From RUG100 sp050953425 (GTDB lineage Bacteria > Bacillota > Clostridia > Peptostreptococcales > Anaerovoracaceae): 64,000 nucleotides of DNA. Each line of letters starts with the position of its first letter. Position 1 is the first letter of the stretch. Of this stretch, positions 53,223-61,877 are shown one piece after another. The stretch is taken from positions 157,956 to 221,955 of the forward strand of contig JBMNMQ010000005.1 in assembly GCA_050953425.1 (NCBI GenBank). The letters are read 5' to 3'. The position numbers were made by a program, and so were the translations under genes. Under the pieces are notes generated by a model. That model was not told the origin of the DNA, did no database searches, and saw only the letters and a program-made list of their open reading frames with translations.

Positions 53223-53882
53223 ATGGTACACATAGGCAATGACTGGGACGAGCTGCTGGCGGAAGAGTTCCGCAAGGACTATTATCTGCAGCTGCGCGAG
53301 TTCCTGAAAAGAGAGTATTTTTCGCGGACGATTTTTCCGGATATGTACGATATCTTCAACGCCCTGAAGTTCACGCCCTACCACAAAGTCAAGGCGGTGA
53401 TCCTCGGGCAGGATCCCTACCATGAGAAGGGGCAGGCCCACGGGCTGAGTTTTTCGGTGCGCCGGGGCGTACCGCAGCCGCCGTCGCTGCAGAACATTTT
53501 CCGTGAACTGCAGGATGACCTCGGCTGTCCGCCGCCCCCGCACGGCTGTCTGGAGAGCTGGGCCAGGGAGGGCGTCCTGCTGCTCAATACGGTGCTGACC
53601 GTACGCGAGCATCAGGCCAATTCTCACGCCGGCAAAGGCTGGGAGATTCTCACCGACCAAATCATCCGCCTGCTCAATCAGCGGCGGGAACCGATGGTGT
53701 TCCTGCTCTGGGGACGGCCGGCCAGAAACAAGAAAAAACTGATCACCAATCCGGCTCATCTGATCATCGAAGCACCGCATCCGAGTCCTCTGTCCGCCAG
53801 CCGCGGGTTTTTCGGCGGGCGCTTTTTCAGTCGTACCAATGAGTTTCTGCAGGAACCCATCCATTGGGAGATAGGAGATTAG
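53223..53882 (+). CDS. ung: Uracil-DNA glycosylase, family 1
   Basis: A 219-residue enzyme that removes uracil from DNA. The catalytic water-activating loop is ILGQDPYHEKGQAHGLSFSV, the uracil-binding LLLNTVLTV and the DNA-minor-groove loop APHPSPLSASRGFFG are all intact. ATG 53223 has TATAAT 6 nt upstream with no ribosome binding site; no in-frame alternative fits better, since family sequences begin at this point. lemA follows after one base, so the downstream genes may share this promoter. Confidence 0.96.
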   Translation: MVHIGNDWDELLAEEFRKDYYLQLREFLKREYFSRTIFPDMYDIFNALKFTPYHKVKAVILGQDPYHEKGQAHGLSFSVRRGVPQPPSLQNIFRELQDDLGCPPPPHGCLESWAREGVLLLNTVLTVREHQANSHAGKGWEILTDQIIRLLNQRREPMVFLLWGRPARNKKKLITNPAHLIIEAPHPSPLSASRGFFGGRFFSRTNEFLQEPIHWEIGD

Positions 53883-53883
53883 T

Positions 53884-54450
53884 ATGTCAACCGGAATGAT
53901 CGTTCTTGCTGTCGTCGCGGTCATTGTCGTGGTGCTGGTAATCTGGCTGATCGCGGCTTACAACAGTTTTATCGGTGCACGCAACAACGTCGAGGAGAGC
54001 TTCTCGACGATGGACGTCTATTTGAAAAAACGCTTTGACCTGGTTCCCAACCTTGTGGAAACGGTCAAGGGCTATGCGTCTCACGAACGGGAAACGCTCA
54101 GTGCGGTGACGCAGGCGCGCAGTGCGGTTCAGAGCGCCGGCACGACGGAGGAGCGCATGCGGGGAGAGAACATGCTCACCGATTCGCTGCGCAGCCTCTT
54201 TGCGGTGTCGGAAGCATATCCGGATCTCAAGGCGAACCAGAACTTCCTCGATCTGCAGCAGCAGCTGCGCCGGCTCGAGGAGGATATCGCCAATTCCCGC
54301 AAGTACTACAACGCGGTGGTCAAGCGCTTCAACAATATGTGCGAGATGTTCCCGAGCAATATCATCGCCTCTATATTCCATTTCGAGCGCAGACCGATGT
54401 TCGAGGTCGAAAGCGCGGAGGAGAGGAACAATGTCAAAGTACAGTTTTAG
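53884..54450 (+). CDS. lemA: LemA-family membrane protein
   Basis: A 188-residue protein with an N-terminal transmembrane helix (about residues 5-24) and a helical body containing NNVEESFSTMDVYLKKRFDLVPNLV in parts, YYNAVVKRFN and FPSNIIA, which define LemA. Function in bacteria is unknown. ATG follows GGGAGATAGGAG. The DUF2207 gene overlaps its end by 20 bases, a common pairing. Confidence 0.95.
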   Translation: MSTGMIVLAVVAVIVVVLVIWLIAAYNSFIGARNNVEESFSTMDVYLKKRFDLVPNLVETVKGYASHERETLSAVTQARSAVQSAGTTEERMRGENMLTDSLRSLFAVSEAYPDLKANQNFLDLQQQLRRLEEDIANSRKYYNAVVKRFNNMCEMFPSNIIASIFHFERRPMFEVESAEERNNVKVQF

Positions 54451-56524
54451 CATCTTCAGTTCGCCATCAGAAGCAGTTCCGGCGGCAGCCGCGGCGGGAA
54501 AACACCGCCGCAGCTTGCTGCTGATGCTGCTGATCGCGGTCCTCGCGGTCGTTCTGCTGCTGCCCGCCGGTGTGCAGGCGGCGGAAAATTACCGCACGAC
54601 CAACTACAACGTGCAGGTCAACGTCGACAAGAACAATTCCGCTTACATCACCGAGACCATCAAGCTCGATATCAGCAAGCCGATCCACGGCATCACCCGG
54701 ACCATCCCGCTGAGTCAGAAAGTGAATTATACCGACCGCAGCGGCCGTGTCATCCGCAACGTGCGTATGCCGGTGAAGATCGGCACGGTCACGGTGATCA
54801 ACGATCCCTGCACGCTGAGCCGCAGCAAGGGCAGGCAGATCGTCTATATCGGCGGCAAAAAGCAGAAAGTCAGCGGTCAGAAAACCTACAGCCTCTCATA
54901 TGAAGCGTCGATGTACGACGACGGCATCGCTGATTATGACAGCTTCTTTTACAAAGTTCTGCCGGACGACTGGCCGACCGCGATCGAGCATACCGGCATC
55001 ACCGTGACGATGCCCAGGAAGTTCGACAGCAGAAACGTTTCGGTCACTGCCGGCAGACGCGGAGGCACTTCGTACACCAAGTATCTGCACTGGACGGTGC
55101 GGGGCCGGACGATCACCATCACAGCCGACAGGGCGCTGCCGGAAAATGTCGGCGTCACGGTTGGCGTCAAGCTGCCGGAGGGCTATTTCACCGGCGAGCG
55201 GACGACGCGCTGGTGGAAGGTGCTGCTCTGCGTCCTCGGAGTCGTCTTTTCACTGATCCTCGTTCTGCTCTGGTATCGTTTCGGCCGCGACCGAAAAGTG
55301 GTCGAAACCGTCGAGTACGTGCCGCCGGCCGGAGTCGGCCCGGCCGATGCCGGCTATATCATCGACGGCCGCGTGGACAAGAAGGACGTCGCCTCGCTGC
55401 TCTTCTGGTTTGCCCAGAAAGGCTATCTGACGATCGAGGAAGCGGGCAAAAAGGATTATCGCATCGTCAAGGAGCACGACCTGCCGCAGGACGAGGCGCG
55501 GCAGTTTGAGCGCGCTTTCTTCGATGGTCTCTTTGCCGCCGGCAACGGCAGCGAGGTGCTCTATTCGCAGCTCGGCGACCGCTTTCATCATACGTTCGAG
55601 ACGACCCGGGAAAAAATTCATGACTACTATACCGCAGACCGCAAGCGGCGGATTTTCCCGCGCGCGATGTTCCTGTCACGCATCGTCGGCTTCATCCTTC
55701 TCGTCGTCGGCTTTGCTGCAGCGGCGGTGCTCTTTACGATGATCTACGGCAGTCTGCTGATCTGCCTGCCGACGGCCGGTCTCTGCGTCCTCAGCTGCAT
55801 TGCCTGTGCTCTCGGCGTCCGCGCTTCCGACCGGCGCTTTGCGATGCGGCGTACCCGCAAAGTGACGACGGCGGTGATATCGCTGATTATTCTGGGAATC
55901 ACGATGGGCCTCAGCGTGCTGCTGGCGCATCTGTTCTTCGGCTTTTTCATCGGCGGCCTGTTCCTGGCGCTGCTCGAAGTGACGGCCTATTTCACGATTC
56001 GCTTCATGCAGAGCCGCACGAAACAGGGAACGGAGTTGCTCGGACATCTGCTCGGCTTCCGCGAATTCATCCGCGTTGCCGAGGCGGAAAAGCTCGTAGA
56101 ACTGCTTGAGGAAAACCCCAATTACTTTTACGATGTACTGCCCTATGCCTACGTCTTCGGCCTCTCAAAAAAGTGGGCCAAGAAGTTTGAAGAGATTCCC
56201 ACCGCACCGCCCGCCTGGTATCGCGGCGGCGAAGACTGGTCGGCCGGACACTTCAATACCTGGCTGTTTTTCCCGTCTTTCCACGCCCTGGCGAACGCGA
56301 CGGCTGCCCGCTTTGAACTGCAGGCGGCGGCCTCCGGCGGCAGTTCGCTGCACAGTTTCGGCAGCGGCGGAAGTGCCGGGAGCGGGCAGGATGCCGGCGA
56401 CGCTGACGGCAGTGCCGACGAAAACGGCAGCGCCGGGGAGCATGACGGCAGCCCGGAGGGTGACTCCGGCAGCGGGACACTGCCCGGCGAGGCCGGCCAT
56501 CCCGATGATGAAGGCAAGGCCTGA
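54431..56524 (+). CDS. DUF2207-domain membrane protein
   Basis: A 697-residue membrane protein. A basic N-terminus and signal/anchor segment (about residues 26-48) lead to an extracellular DUF2207 domain (NYNVQVNVDKNNSAYITETI, PIHGITRTIPL). A transmembrane helix near residue 262, a cytoplasmic part (VEYVPPAGVGPADAGYIIDG, DVASLLFWFAQKGYLTIEE), then several helices around residues 415-520. The last ~65 residues are Gly/Ser/Asp-rich low complexity. The family is of unknown function. ATG 54431 follows GGAGAGGA and overlaps lemA. Confidence 0.92.
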   Translation: MSKYSFSIFSSPSEAVPAAAAAGKHRRSLLLMLLIAVLAVVLLLPAGVQAAENYRTTNYNVQVNVDKNNSAYITETIKLDISKPIHGITRTIPLSQKVNYTDRSGRVIRNVRMPVKIGTVTVINDPCTLSRSKGRQIVYIGGKKQKVSGQKTYSLSYEASMYDDGIADYDSFFYKVLPDDWPTAIEHTGITVTMPRKFDSRNVSVTAGRRGGTSYTKYLHWTVRGRTITITADRALPENVGVTVGVKLPEGYFTGERTTRWWKVLLCVLGVVFSLILVLLWYRFGRDRKVVETVEYVPPAGVGPADAGYIIDGRVDKKDVASLLFWFAQKGYLTIEEAGKKDYRIVKEHDLPQDEARQFERAFFDGLFAAGNGSEVLYSQLGDRFHHTFETTREKIHDYYTADRKRRIFPRAMFLSRIVGFILLVVGFAAAAVLFTMIYGSLLICLPTAGLCVLSCIACALGVRASDRRFAMRRTRKVTTAVISLIILGITMGLSVLLAHLFFGFFIGGLFLALLEVTAYFTIRFMQSRTKQGTELLGHLLGFREFIRVAEAEKLVELLEENPNYFYDVLPYAYVFGLSKKWAKKFEEIPTAPPAWYRGGEDWSAGHFNTWLFFPSFHALANATAARFELQAAASGGSSLHSFGSGGSAGSGQDAGDADGSADENGSAGEHDGSPEGDSGSGTLPGEAGHPDDEGKA

Positions 56525-56573
56525 CCGAATCGGAAAGCCGCCCCGCAGGTCCTGCATCCGCCGGCATTTCCTA

Positions 56574-56601
56574 TTGCAATGCCGGTTTGATATGATATAA
56601 T
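56574..56601 (+). promoter_or_regulatory. Promoter of the pan operon
   Basis: TTGCAA (56574-56579), 16-nt spacer, TATAAT (56596-56601). The leader to panG is about 170 nt and contains short in-frame ATGs (56706, 56745) but no recognised riboswitch. Confidence 0.7.
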
Positions 56602-56777
56602 GAATTTGTCCCGAGGCGACGGCGATCCGGCGGCGCGGCAGCATCAGAGATGCGCGGCAGTCGTCATTCCGCAGCCGGCCGCGGGATGACAATTGAATAC
56701 GGACGATGATCGCAGCCTATATCCTTGAAGGAGTGGGACTCACGATGATATCACTCTTCCCTATGGGAGGTGGTGCT

Positions 56778-57617
56778 ATGAAAGCAGGATTTATCGGCGC
56801 CGGGAAAGCAGGGTCTTCTCTCGGCAGACATTTTGTAAAAAACGGAATATCCGTCAGCGGATATTTCAGCCGATCCGATGATAGTTCAAAAGAGGCAGCA
56901 GATTCGACTGGATCGACTGCCTTTTTCGATTTCACAGAGCTGGTGAACGAGAGTGATATAATTTTTCTGACGACGCCCGACGGGATCATCAGCGAGATGG
57001 CAGTACAACTGGCGCACGCAGAGAACGGCGTGCCGGAGGACAAGATCCTCTGCCATCTCAGCGGTTCGGTTCCCTCGAGCGTTTTGTCGTGCGCGGGATC
57101 GCACTGCGCATCGGCCCACCCGATGACGGCTGTCAGCAGCCGCCGCAGCTGTCTTGACGGCGTCTTCTTTACTCTCGAGGGCGAGACGGATGCGGTGACG
57201 GCGGTCGAGAAGCTTCTGCGGCGCTGCGGCAACCCGACGGCGCGCATCCGCAGCGACAAGAAGGGTGTCTATCACTGCGCGGCGAGCGTGGCCAGCAACC
57301 TCATGGTCGGTCTCGCCGGCATCGCCCTCGATCTGCTCGCCGACTGCGGCTTTGAACGCGAGTCGGCGCTGCAGCTGCTGACGCCGCTGATGACCGGCAA
57401 CATCGCCGCCGTCTGTGAACGCGGCCCCGCCGCCGCCCTGACCGGACCGGTCGAGCGCGGTGATCTGGAGACGGTGCGTCTGCACCTTGACAGCCTCTCC
57501 GGTGACCGGCGGGAAATTTATCGTCTGCTCTCCCGGGAGCTGGTCCGGCTGGCCGGGGAAAAACATAACACCAACGAAGACCGTGCGCTGCTCGCACTGC
57601 TGGAGGAAAAGAAATGA
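56778..57617 (+). CDS. panG: Ketopantoate reductase of the PanG (Rossmann/DUF2520) type
   Basis: A 279-residue NAD(P)-dependent reductase that would make pantoate from ketopantoate. The Rossmann start is MKAGFIGAGKAGSSLGRHF; the second half is DUF2520, with SAHPMTAV and the HCAASVASNLMV segment. Unlike PanE this fold is the alternative ketopantoate reductase first shown in Francisella and reported in some Bacillota. The identity rests on the direct operon link to panB and panC. ATG 56778 follows GGGAGG; upstream in-frame ATGs are less well placed. It overlaps panB by four bases. Confidence 0.88.
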   Translation: MKAGFIGAGKAGSSLGRHFVKNGISVSGYFSRSDDSSKEAADSTGSTAFFDFTELVNESDIIFLTTPDGIISEMAVQLAHAENGVPEDKILCHLSGSVPSSVLSCAGSHCASAHPMTAVSSRRSCLDGVFFTLEGETDAVTAVEKLLRRCGNPTARIRSDKKGVYHCAASVASNLMVGLAGIALDLLADCGFERESALQLLTPLMTGNIAAVCERGPAAALTGPVERGDLETVRLHLDSLSGDRREIYRLLSRELVRLAGEKHNTNEDRALLALLEEKK

Positions 57618-58441
57618 AAAATACAGTTGTAACTTTTCGGGAAGGTAAAAAGAAGGGCATCCGCCAGGCGATGATCACCGCCTACGATTATTCCTTTGCC
57701 AAGCTTTTCGACGAGGCCGGCGTCAACGCCATCCTCGTCGGCGATTCCGTCGGCATGGTTTCGCTGGGCTATGAAGACACGATTCCGGTGACGATGGACG
57801 ACATGATTCACCATACCGCCGCCGTTTCCCGCGGGGCGAAAAACGCGCTGGTGATCGGCGATATGCCGTTCATGTCCTACCAGACGTCGGTCTACGATGC
57901 CGTCCGCAATGCCGGACGGTTTCTCAAGGAAGGCGGCGCCCAGGCGGTCAAGCTGGAGGGCGGCGCGGCGGTCGTCGAGCAGATCAAGGCGATCGTCAGC
58001 GCATCGATTCCGGTCTGTGCGCACATCGGCATGACGCCGCAGTCCAAGAATGCCTTCGGCGGCTTCAAAGCCCAGGGCAAAGACATCGCCACGGCGCAGA
58101 AGATCATGGACGATGCCCGCGCCATCGAGGAAGCCGGCGCTTTTGCCGTCGTGCTCGAGTGCGTGCCCGCCAAGCTGGCGAAGAAAATCTCCGAGAACAT
58201 CAGCATCCCGACGATCGGCATCGGCGCCGGCGCCGGCTGCGACGGGCAGGTCCTTGTCTATCAGGATATGCTGGGACTGTTCTCCGATTTTACGCCCAAG
58301 TTCGCGAAGAAATTTGCCGATGCCGGGGCGCTGATCACCGACGGTGTCAAGCGCTACATCGAGGAAGTCGGCAGCGGCGCCTTCCCGGCCGAGGAACACA
58401 CTTTCAAGATTGACCAGGAGGTCGTCGATGCCGTCAAGTAA
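57614..58441 (+). CDS. panB: Ketopantoate hydroxymethyltransferase
   Basis: A 275-residue TIM-barrel enzyme that adds a hydroxymethyl group from methylene-tetrahydrofolate to ketoisovalerate. Signatures: MITAYDYSFAKLFDEAGV, ILVGDSVGMVSLGYEDT, VKLEGGAAV, HIGMTPQS and IGIGAGAGCDGQVLVYQD. Length matches the family. It overlaps panG (ATGA) and abuts panC. Confidence 0.97.
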   Translation: MKNTVVTFREGKKKGIRQAMITAYDYSFAKLFDEAGVNAILVGDSVGMVSLGYEDTIPVTMDDMIHHTAAVSRGAKNALVIGDMPFMSYQTSVYDAVRNAGRFLKEGGAQAVKLEGGAAVVEQIKAIVSASIPVCAHIGMTPQSKNAFGGFKAQGKDIATAQKIMDDARAIEEAGAFAVVLECVPAKLAKKISENISIPTIGIGAGAGCDGQVLVYQDMLGLFSDFTPKFAKKFADAGALITDGVKRYIEEVGSGAFPAEEHTFKIDQEVVDAVK

Positions 58442-58466
58442 CAGCAGGAGCACCGGGGAACGGCCG

Positions 58467-59318
58467 ATGCAGATCGTCGAGACCATCGCCGAGGTCCGCG
58501 CCGCGGTTCGCGGCTGGCGGAAGCAGGGCTGCTCGGTCGGCCTGGTGCCGACGATGGGCTATCTGCATGACGGACACGGTTCGCTGATCGAACGCTCGGC
58601 GGCGGAAAACGACCGCACGATCGTCAGCATCTTCGTCAACCCGATGCAGTTTTCGCCGGGCGAGGATCTCGAGGACTATCCCCGCGACCTGCGGCACGAT
58701 GCCGAATTCTGCCGAGAGCGGGGCGCCAGTCTGATCTTCCATCCCACGGCTGAGGAGATGTACGGCGACAGCTTTTATTCCTATGTCGATATGACGACAC
58801 TGACCGAAACGCTCTGCGGCGGCAGTCGGCCGCGGCTGTTCCGCGGCGTCTGCACCGTGGTCAGCAAGCTGTTTCATATCACCGGTGCCGACCGTGCCTA
58901 TTTCGGCAAGAAGGATGCCCAGCAGCTGGCGGTGATCCGCCGGATGGTGCGCGACCTCAATTTCGATATTGAAATTGTCGGCTGCGAGAGTGTCCGCGAG
59001 GCCGACGGGCTGGCGATGAGTTCGCGCAATTCCTATCTCAGCGAGGAAGAGCGGGCCGCCGCGCCGCGGATCTACCGATCGCTGCGGAAGGCACGGGAAC
59101 AGGCGCGGCAGGGCCGTCAAGGCTGCCCCGCCGCCGCGCTGCAGCAGACGGTGACAGAGGAGCTGACGAGCGAACCGCTGCTGCGGCCGGAATATATCTC
59201 GATCGTCGATCGGGAGACCATGCAGCCGGTCGACACGGTGCGCGGCGACGGCAGTGCGCTGCTGGCCGTGGCCGTGCGCCTCGGCAGGACACGGCTGATC
59301 GACAACATCGAGCTCTGA
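58467..59318 (+). CDS. panC: Pantothenate synthetase
   Basis: A 283-residue ligase joining pantoate and beta-alanine with ATP. VPTMGYLHDGHGSLI (HxGH) and IVSIFVNPMQFSPGEDL near the N-terminus, YFGKKDAQQLAVI and MSSRNSYLSEEER are the conserved blocks. Start ATG 58467 gives the same length as E. coli PanC; ATG 58428, 6 nt after AGGAGG and overlapping panB, would add 13 residues. panD is not in the window. Confidence 0.95.
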   Translation: MQIVETIAEVRAAVRGWRKQGCSVGLVPTMGYLHDGHGSLIERSAAENDRTIVSIFVNPMQFSPGEDLEDYPRDLRHDAEFCRERGASLIFHPTAEEMYGDSFYSYVDMTTLTETLCGGSRPRLFRGVCTVVSKLFHITGADRAYFGKKDAQQLAVIRRMVRDLNFDIEIVGCESVREADGLAMSSRNSYLSEEERAAAPRIYRSLRKAREQARQGRQGCPAAALQQTVTEELTSEPLLRPEYISIVDRETMQPVDTVRGDGSALLAVAVRLGRTRLIDNIEL

Positions 59319-59403
59319 GGCAGGCTGTCCGCCGCCAAAATGTAAAGCCCAGCTGGCTGCTGGGTGATCTGTACCCTGACACGATGGCAGGAGGAGGAGA
59401 GAA

Positions 59404-60789
59404 ATGAGTATTGCAGCCGGATTTATGGTACCGCATCCGCCGCTGATCATTCCGGCGGTGGGCCGCGGCGAAGAAAAGCTCATCGCCGCCACGACGGCAG
59501 CTTATGAACAGGCGGCGCGGGAAATCGCCGATCTGCGGCCGGAAACGATCGTCATCACCAGCCCGCACAGCGTTCTCTACCTGGATTATTTCCATATTTC
59601 ACCGGGACGCGGCGCGGACGGGAATTTCGGGCACTTCCGCGCTTCGCAGGCCTCGTATCACGCCGACTACGACACCGAATTCGTCCGCGAGCTGTCGCAG
59701 CACTGCGAACAGATCGGCTTCCCGGCCGGCACGCTCGGTGAACGCGACGCGTCGCTCGATCACGCGACAATGATACCGCTGCACTTCATTCAGCAGCAGT
59801 ACACCGATTTCCGTGTCGTGCGCATCGGCCTCTCCGGCGAGCCGCTGATCCGCCACTACGAGCTGGGTCAGCTGATCCGCCAGACGTCGGATCATCTCGG
59901 TCGGCGTACGGTGCTCGTCGCCAGCGGCGATCTCTCGCACAAGCTGAAGGAGGACGGTCCGTACGGATTCAGCGAGGACGGACCGCGCTACGATGCCCGG
60001 ATCATGGATGTGATGTCGCGCGGAGCGTTCGGTGAGCTCTTTGACTTTGATCCGGCATTCTGTGAAAGCGCCGCCGAGTGCGGCCACCGCAGCTTTGTCA
60101 TCCTCGCCGGCGCTTTTGACCGGCAGCGGGTAACGGCGCGGCAGCTGTCCTACGAAGACCGGACAGGCGTCGGCTACGGCATCTGCACTTTCTATCCGGG
60201 AGAGGAAGACCCTGACCGCGACTTCGGCGTCCGCGCTGCGGAAAAAGAACGGCAGCGCCATGAGGAGATCCGGGAAAAGGAAGATCCGTACGTCAGACTG
60301 GCGCGCGCTTCGCTCGAACAGTACGTCCGCACCGGCGAGGCGATGAGCATGCCCGATATCCTCCCCAAGGAACTGCGGCAGCGCCGTGCCGGAGCGTTTG
60401 TCTCGCTGAAGAAGGACGGTCGGCTGCGCGGCTGCATCGGCACGATCAGTCCGGTGCGGGATAACCTGGCGCAGGAAATCATGGAAAACGCCGTCAGCGC
60501 CGGCACCGGCGATCCGCGCTTTCAGCCGGTGCGCGCCGACGAGCTCGACGACCTCGTCTACAGCGTCGACGTTCTCGGTGAGCCGGAAGCAATCGACGGC
60601 CCGGAGCAGCTCGACGTGCATCGCTACGGCGTCATCGTCCGCAATGGCGGCCGTACCGGTCTGCTGCTGCCCGATCTCGAAGGGGTCGATACGGTCGAGG
60701 AGCAGATCGCGATCGCCCGCCGCAAGGCCGGCATCGACCCGGAGGAGCCGGTGCATCTGGAGCGCTTTGAGGTGGTGAGACACCGATGA
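59404..60789 (+). CDS. MEMO-AMMECR1 fusion (AmmeMemoRadiSam proteins B and A)
   Basis: A 461-residue fusion. Residues 1 to about 265 form a MEMO/LigB-like domain with candidate metal ligands H11 (VPHPPLI) and H55 (SPHSVLY), plus DHATMIPLHF and SGDLSHKL. Residues ~295-461 are an AMMECR1 domain with the hallmark RLRGCIGTISPV. The family is known as a co-occurring trio with a radical SAM enzyme; its reaction has not been established. ATG follows GGAGGAG. The radical SAM gene overlaps its end by four bases, which makes the link very tight. Confidence 0.93.
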   Translation: MSIAAGFMVPHPPLIIPAVGRGEEKLIAATTAAYEQAAREIADLRPETIVITSPHSVLYLDYFHISPGRGADGNFGHFRASQASYHADYDTEFVRELSQHCEQIGFPAGTLGERDASLDHATMIPLHFIQQQYTDFRVVRIGLSGEPLIRHYELGQLIRQTSDHLGRRTVLVASGDLSHKLKEDGPYGFSEDGPRYDARIMDVMSRGAFGELFDFDPAFCESAAECGHRSFVILAGAFDRQRVTARQLSYEDRTGVGYGICTFYPGEEDPDRDFGVRAAEKERQRHEEIREKEDPYVRLARASLEQYVRTGEAMSMPDILPKELRQRRAGAFVSLKKDGRLRGCIGTISPVRDNLAQEIMENAVSAGTGDPRFQPVRADELDDLVYSVDVLGEPEAIDGPEQLDVHRYGVIVRNGGRTGLLLPDLEGVDTVEEQIAIARRKAGIDPEEPVHLERFEVVRHR

Positions 60790-61547
60790 GCCGCCGCGGC
60801 AATTACGGGCGTCTGACGGCACTGGCGCTGGACCCGATCGAAAAGAAGCCGCTGGCCCGCTTTTACCCTGGCCGGCAGATTCTCTCCGTCGGCACCTACG
60901 GCTGCAACCTGCGCTGCCCCTGGTGCCAGAATCAGAGCATCTCGATGCCCGGGCTGGAGCGGCGCGACGACGGCGTCTTTGACCTGCGCGGACTGCGCCT
61001 GGTTTCGGTCACGCCGCGGGAGCTGGCCGCGCAGGCGCTGGCGATCGAGGGCAATCTGGGCGTCGCTTACACCTACAACGAACCGCTGACGGCGTTTGAT
61101 TTTGTCCGCGATACCGCACGTCTCGTCCGCGATAACGGGCAGAAAAACGTGCTCGTCACCAACGGCTGCTTCGGCGATCGCATTCTCGATGAGGTGCTGC
61201 CGTGGATCGATGCGATGAATATCGATCTGAAGAGCTTTCGTCCGGAAGGGTACCGGCAGATCGGCGGACGACTCGACGTCGTACAGCATTTCATCGAACG
61301 CGCCGCCGCGGCCTGCCACGTTGAGCTGACCACGCTGGTGGTGCCGGGCTTCAGCGACGGCATCGAGGACATGAAGCGGGAAGCGGCCTGGATTGCCGCC
61401 ATCGATGAGAACATCCCGCTGCACATCTCGCGCTTTTTCCCGGCCTTCCGCATGCGGGACGCGGCGCCGACCGATCCCGGTCTCGTCCGCCGCCTGGCAG
61501 AGACGGCCCGGGAATCTCTGAAGTATGTCTATCTCGGCAATATGTAG
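60786..61547 (+). CDS. AmmeMemoRadiSam system radical SAM enzyme
   Basis: A 253-residue radical SAM protein of the PflA-like group. The cluster motif is GTYGCNLRCPWCQNQ (CxxxCxxC), with YTYNEPLTAF, NVLVTNGCF and MNIDLKSF following. It is short, lacks the extra domains of glycyl-radical activases and overlaps the MEMO-AMMECR1 gene. The shared target of the system is unknown. Confidence 0.93.
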   Translation: MSRRGNYGRLTALALDPIEKKPLARFYPGRQILSVGTYGCNLRCPWCQNQSISMPGLERRDDGVFDLRGLRLVSVTPRELAAQALAIEGNLGVAYTYNEPLTAFDFVRDTARLVRDNGQKNVLVTNGCFGDRILDEVLPWIDAMNIDLKSFRPEGYRQIGGRLDVVQHFIERAAAACHVELTTLVVPGFSDGIEDMKREAAWIAAIDENIPLHISRFFPAFRMRDAAPTDPGLVRRLAETARESLKYVYLGNM

Positions 61548-61710
61548 GAAGTGCCGGTGCGGCCCGGGCGGCTCGGGTTGCGGCCTGCGCCGCGGTGAAG
61601 GTGCGGCCGCGCGGTTCGGCAGTGCGCAAACTCAATCAGCAATAAGCAAGGACGCTCTCCGCGAAGGGGAGCGTCCGTTCCGTCGGCCGGTGATTTGCAG
61701 CGGGTACGGC
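61548..61710. other. Intergenic region after the radical SAM gene
   Basis: No gene is seen. A stem GGACGCTC (61650-61657) with GAGCGTCC (61669-61676) lies here without a T tract; it may end the operon weakly. Confidence 0.5.
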
Positions 61711-61877
61711 CCGTCTGTCTACAGCGCCGGGTTGATCCGGTCCGTCTGTCTGCAGCGTCGGGTTGATCCGGTCCGTCTGTCTGCAGCGCCGGGTTGATCC
61801 GGTCCGTCTGTCTGCAGCGTCGGGTTGATCCGGTCCGTCTGCCTGCAGCGCCGGGGTGATCCGGTCCGTCTGCCTCA
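61711..61877. repeat. 31-bp tandem repeat at the nitroreductase 3' end
   Basis: Units start at 61711, 61742, 61773, 61804, 61835 and 61866 (exact 31-bp period): CCGTCTGTCTGCAGCGCCGG then GTTGATCCGGT. Copies alternate GCGCCGG and GCGTCGG in the middle; the last is partial and contains the stop codon of the minus-strand nitroreductase (61875-61877). No spacers are present, so it is not a CRISPR. Confidence 0.95.

Noticed and set aside
61711..61877. CRISPR array
   Set aside because: Units are contiguous with no spacers and no cas genes are present.
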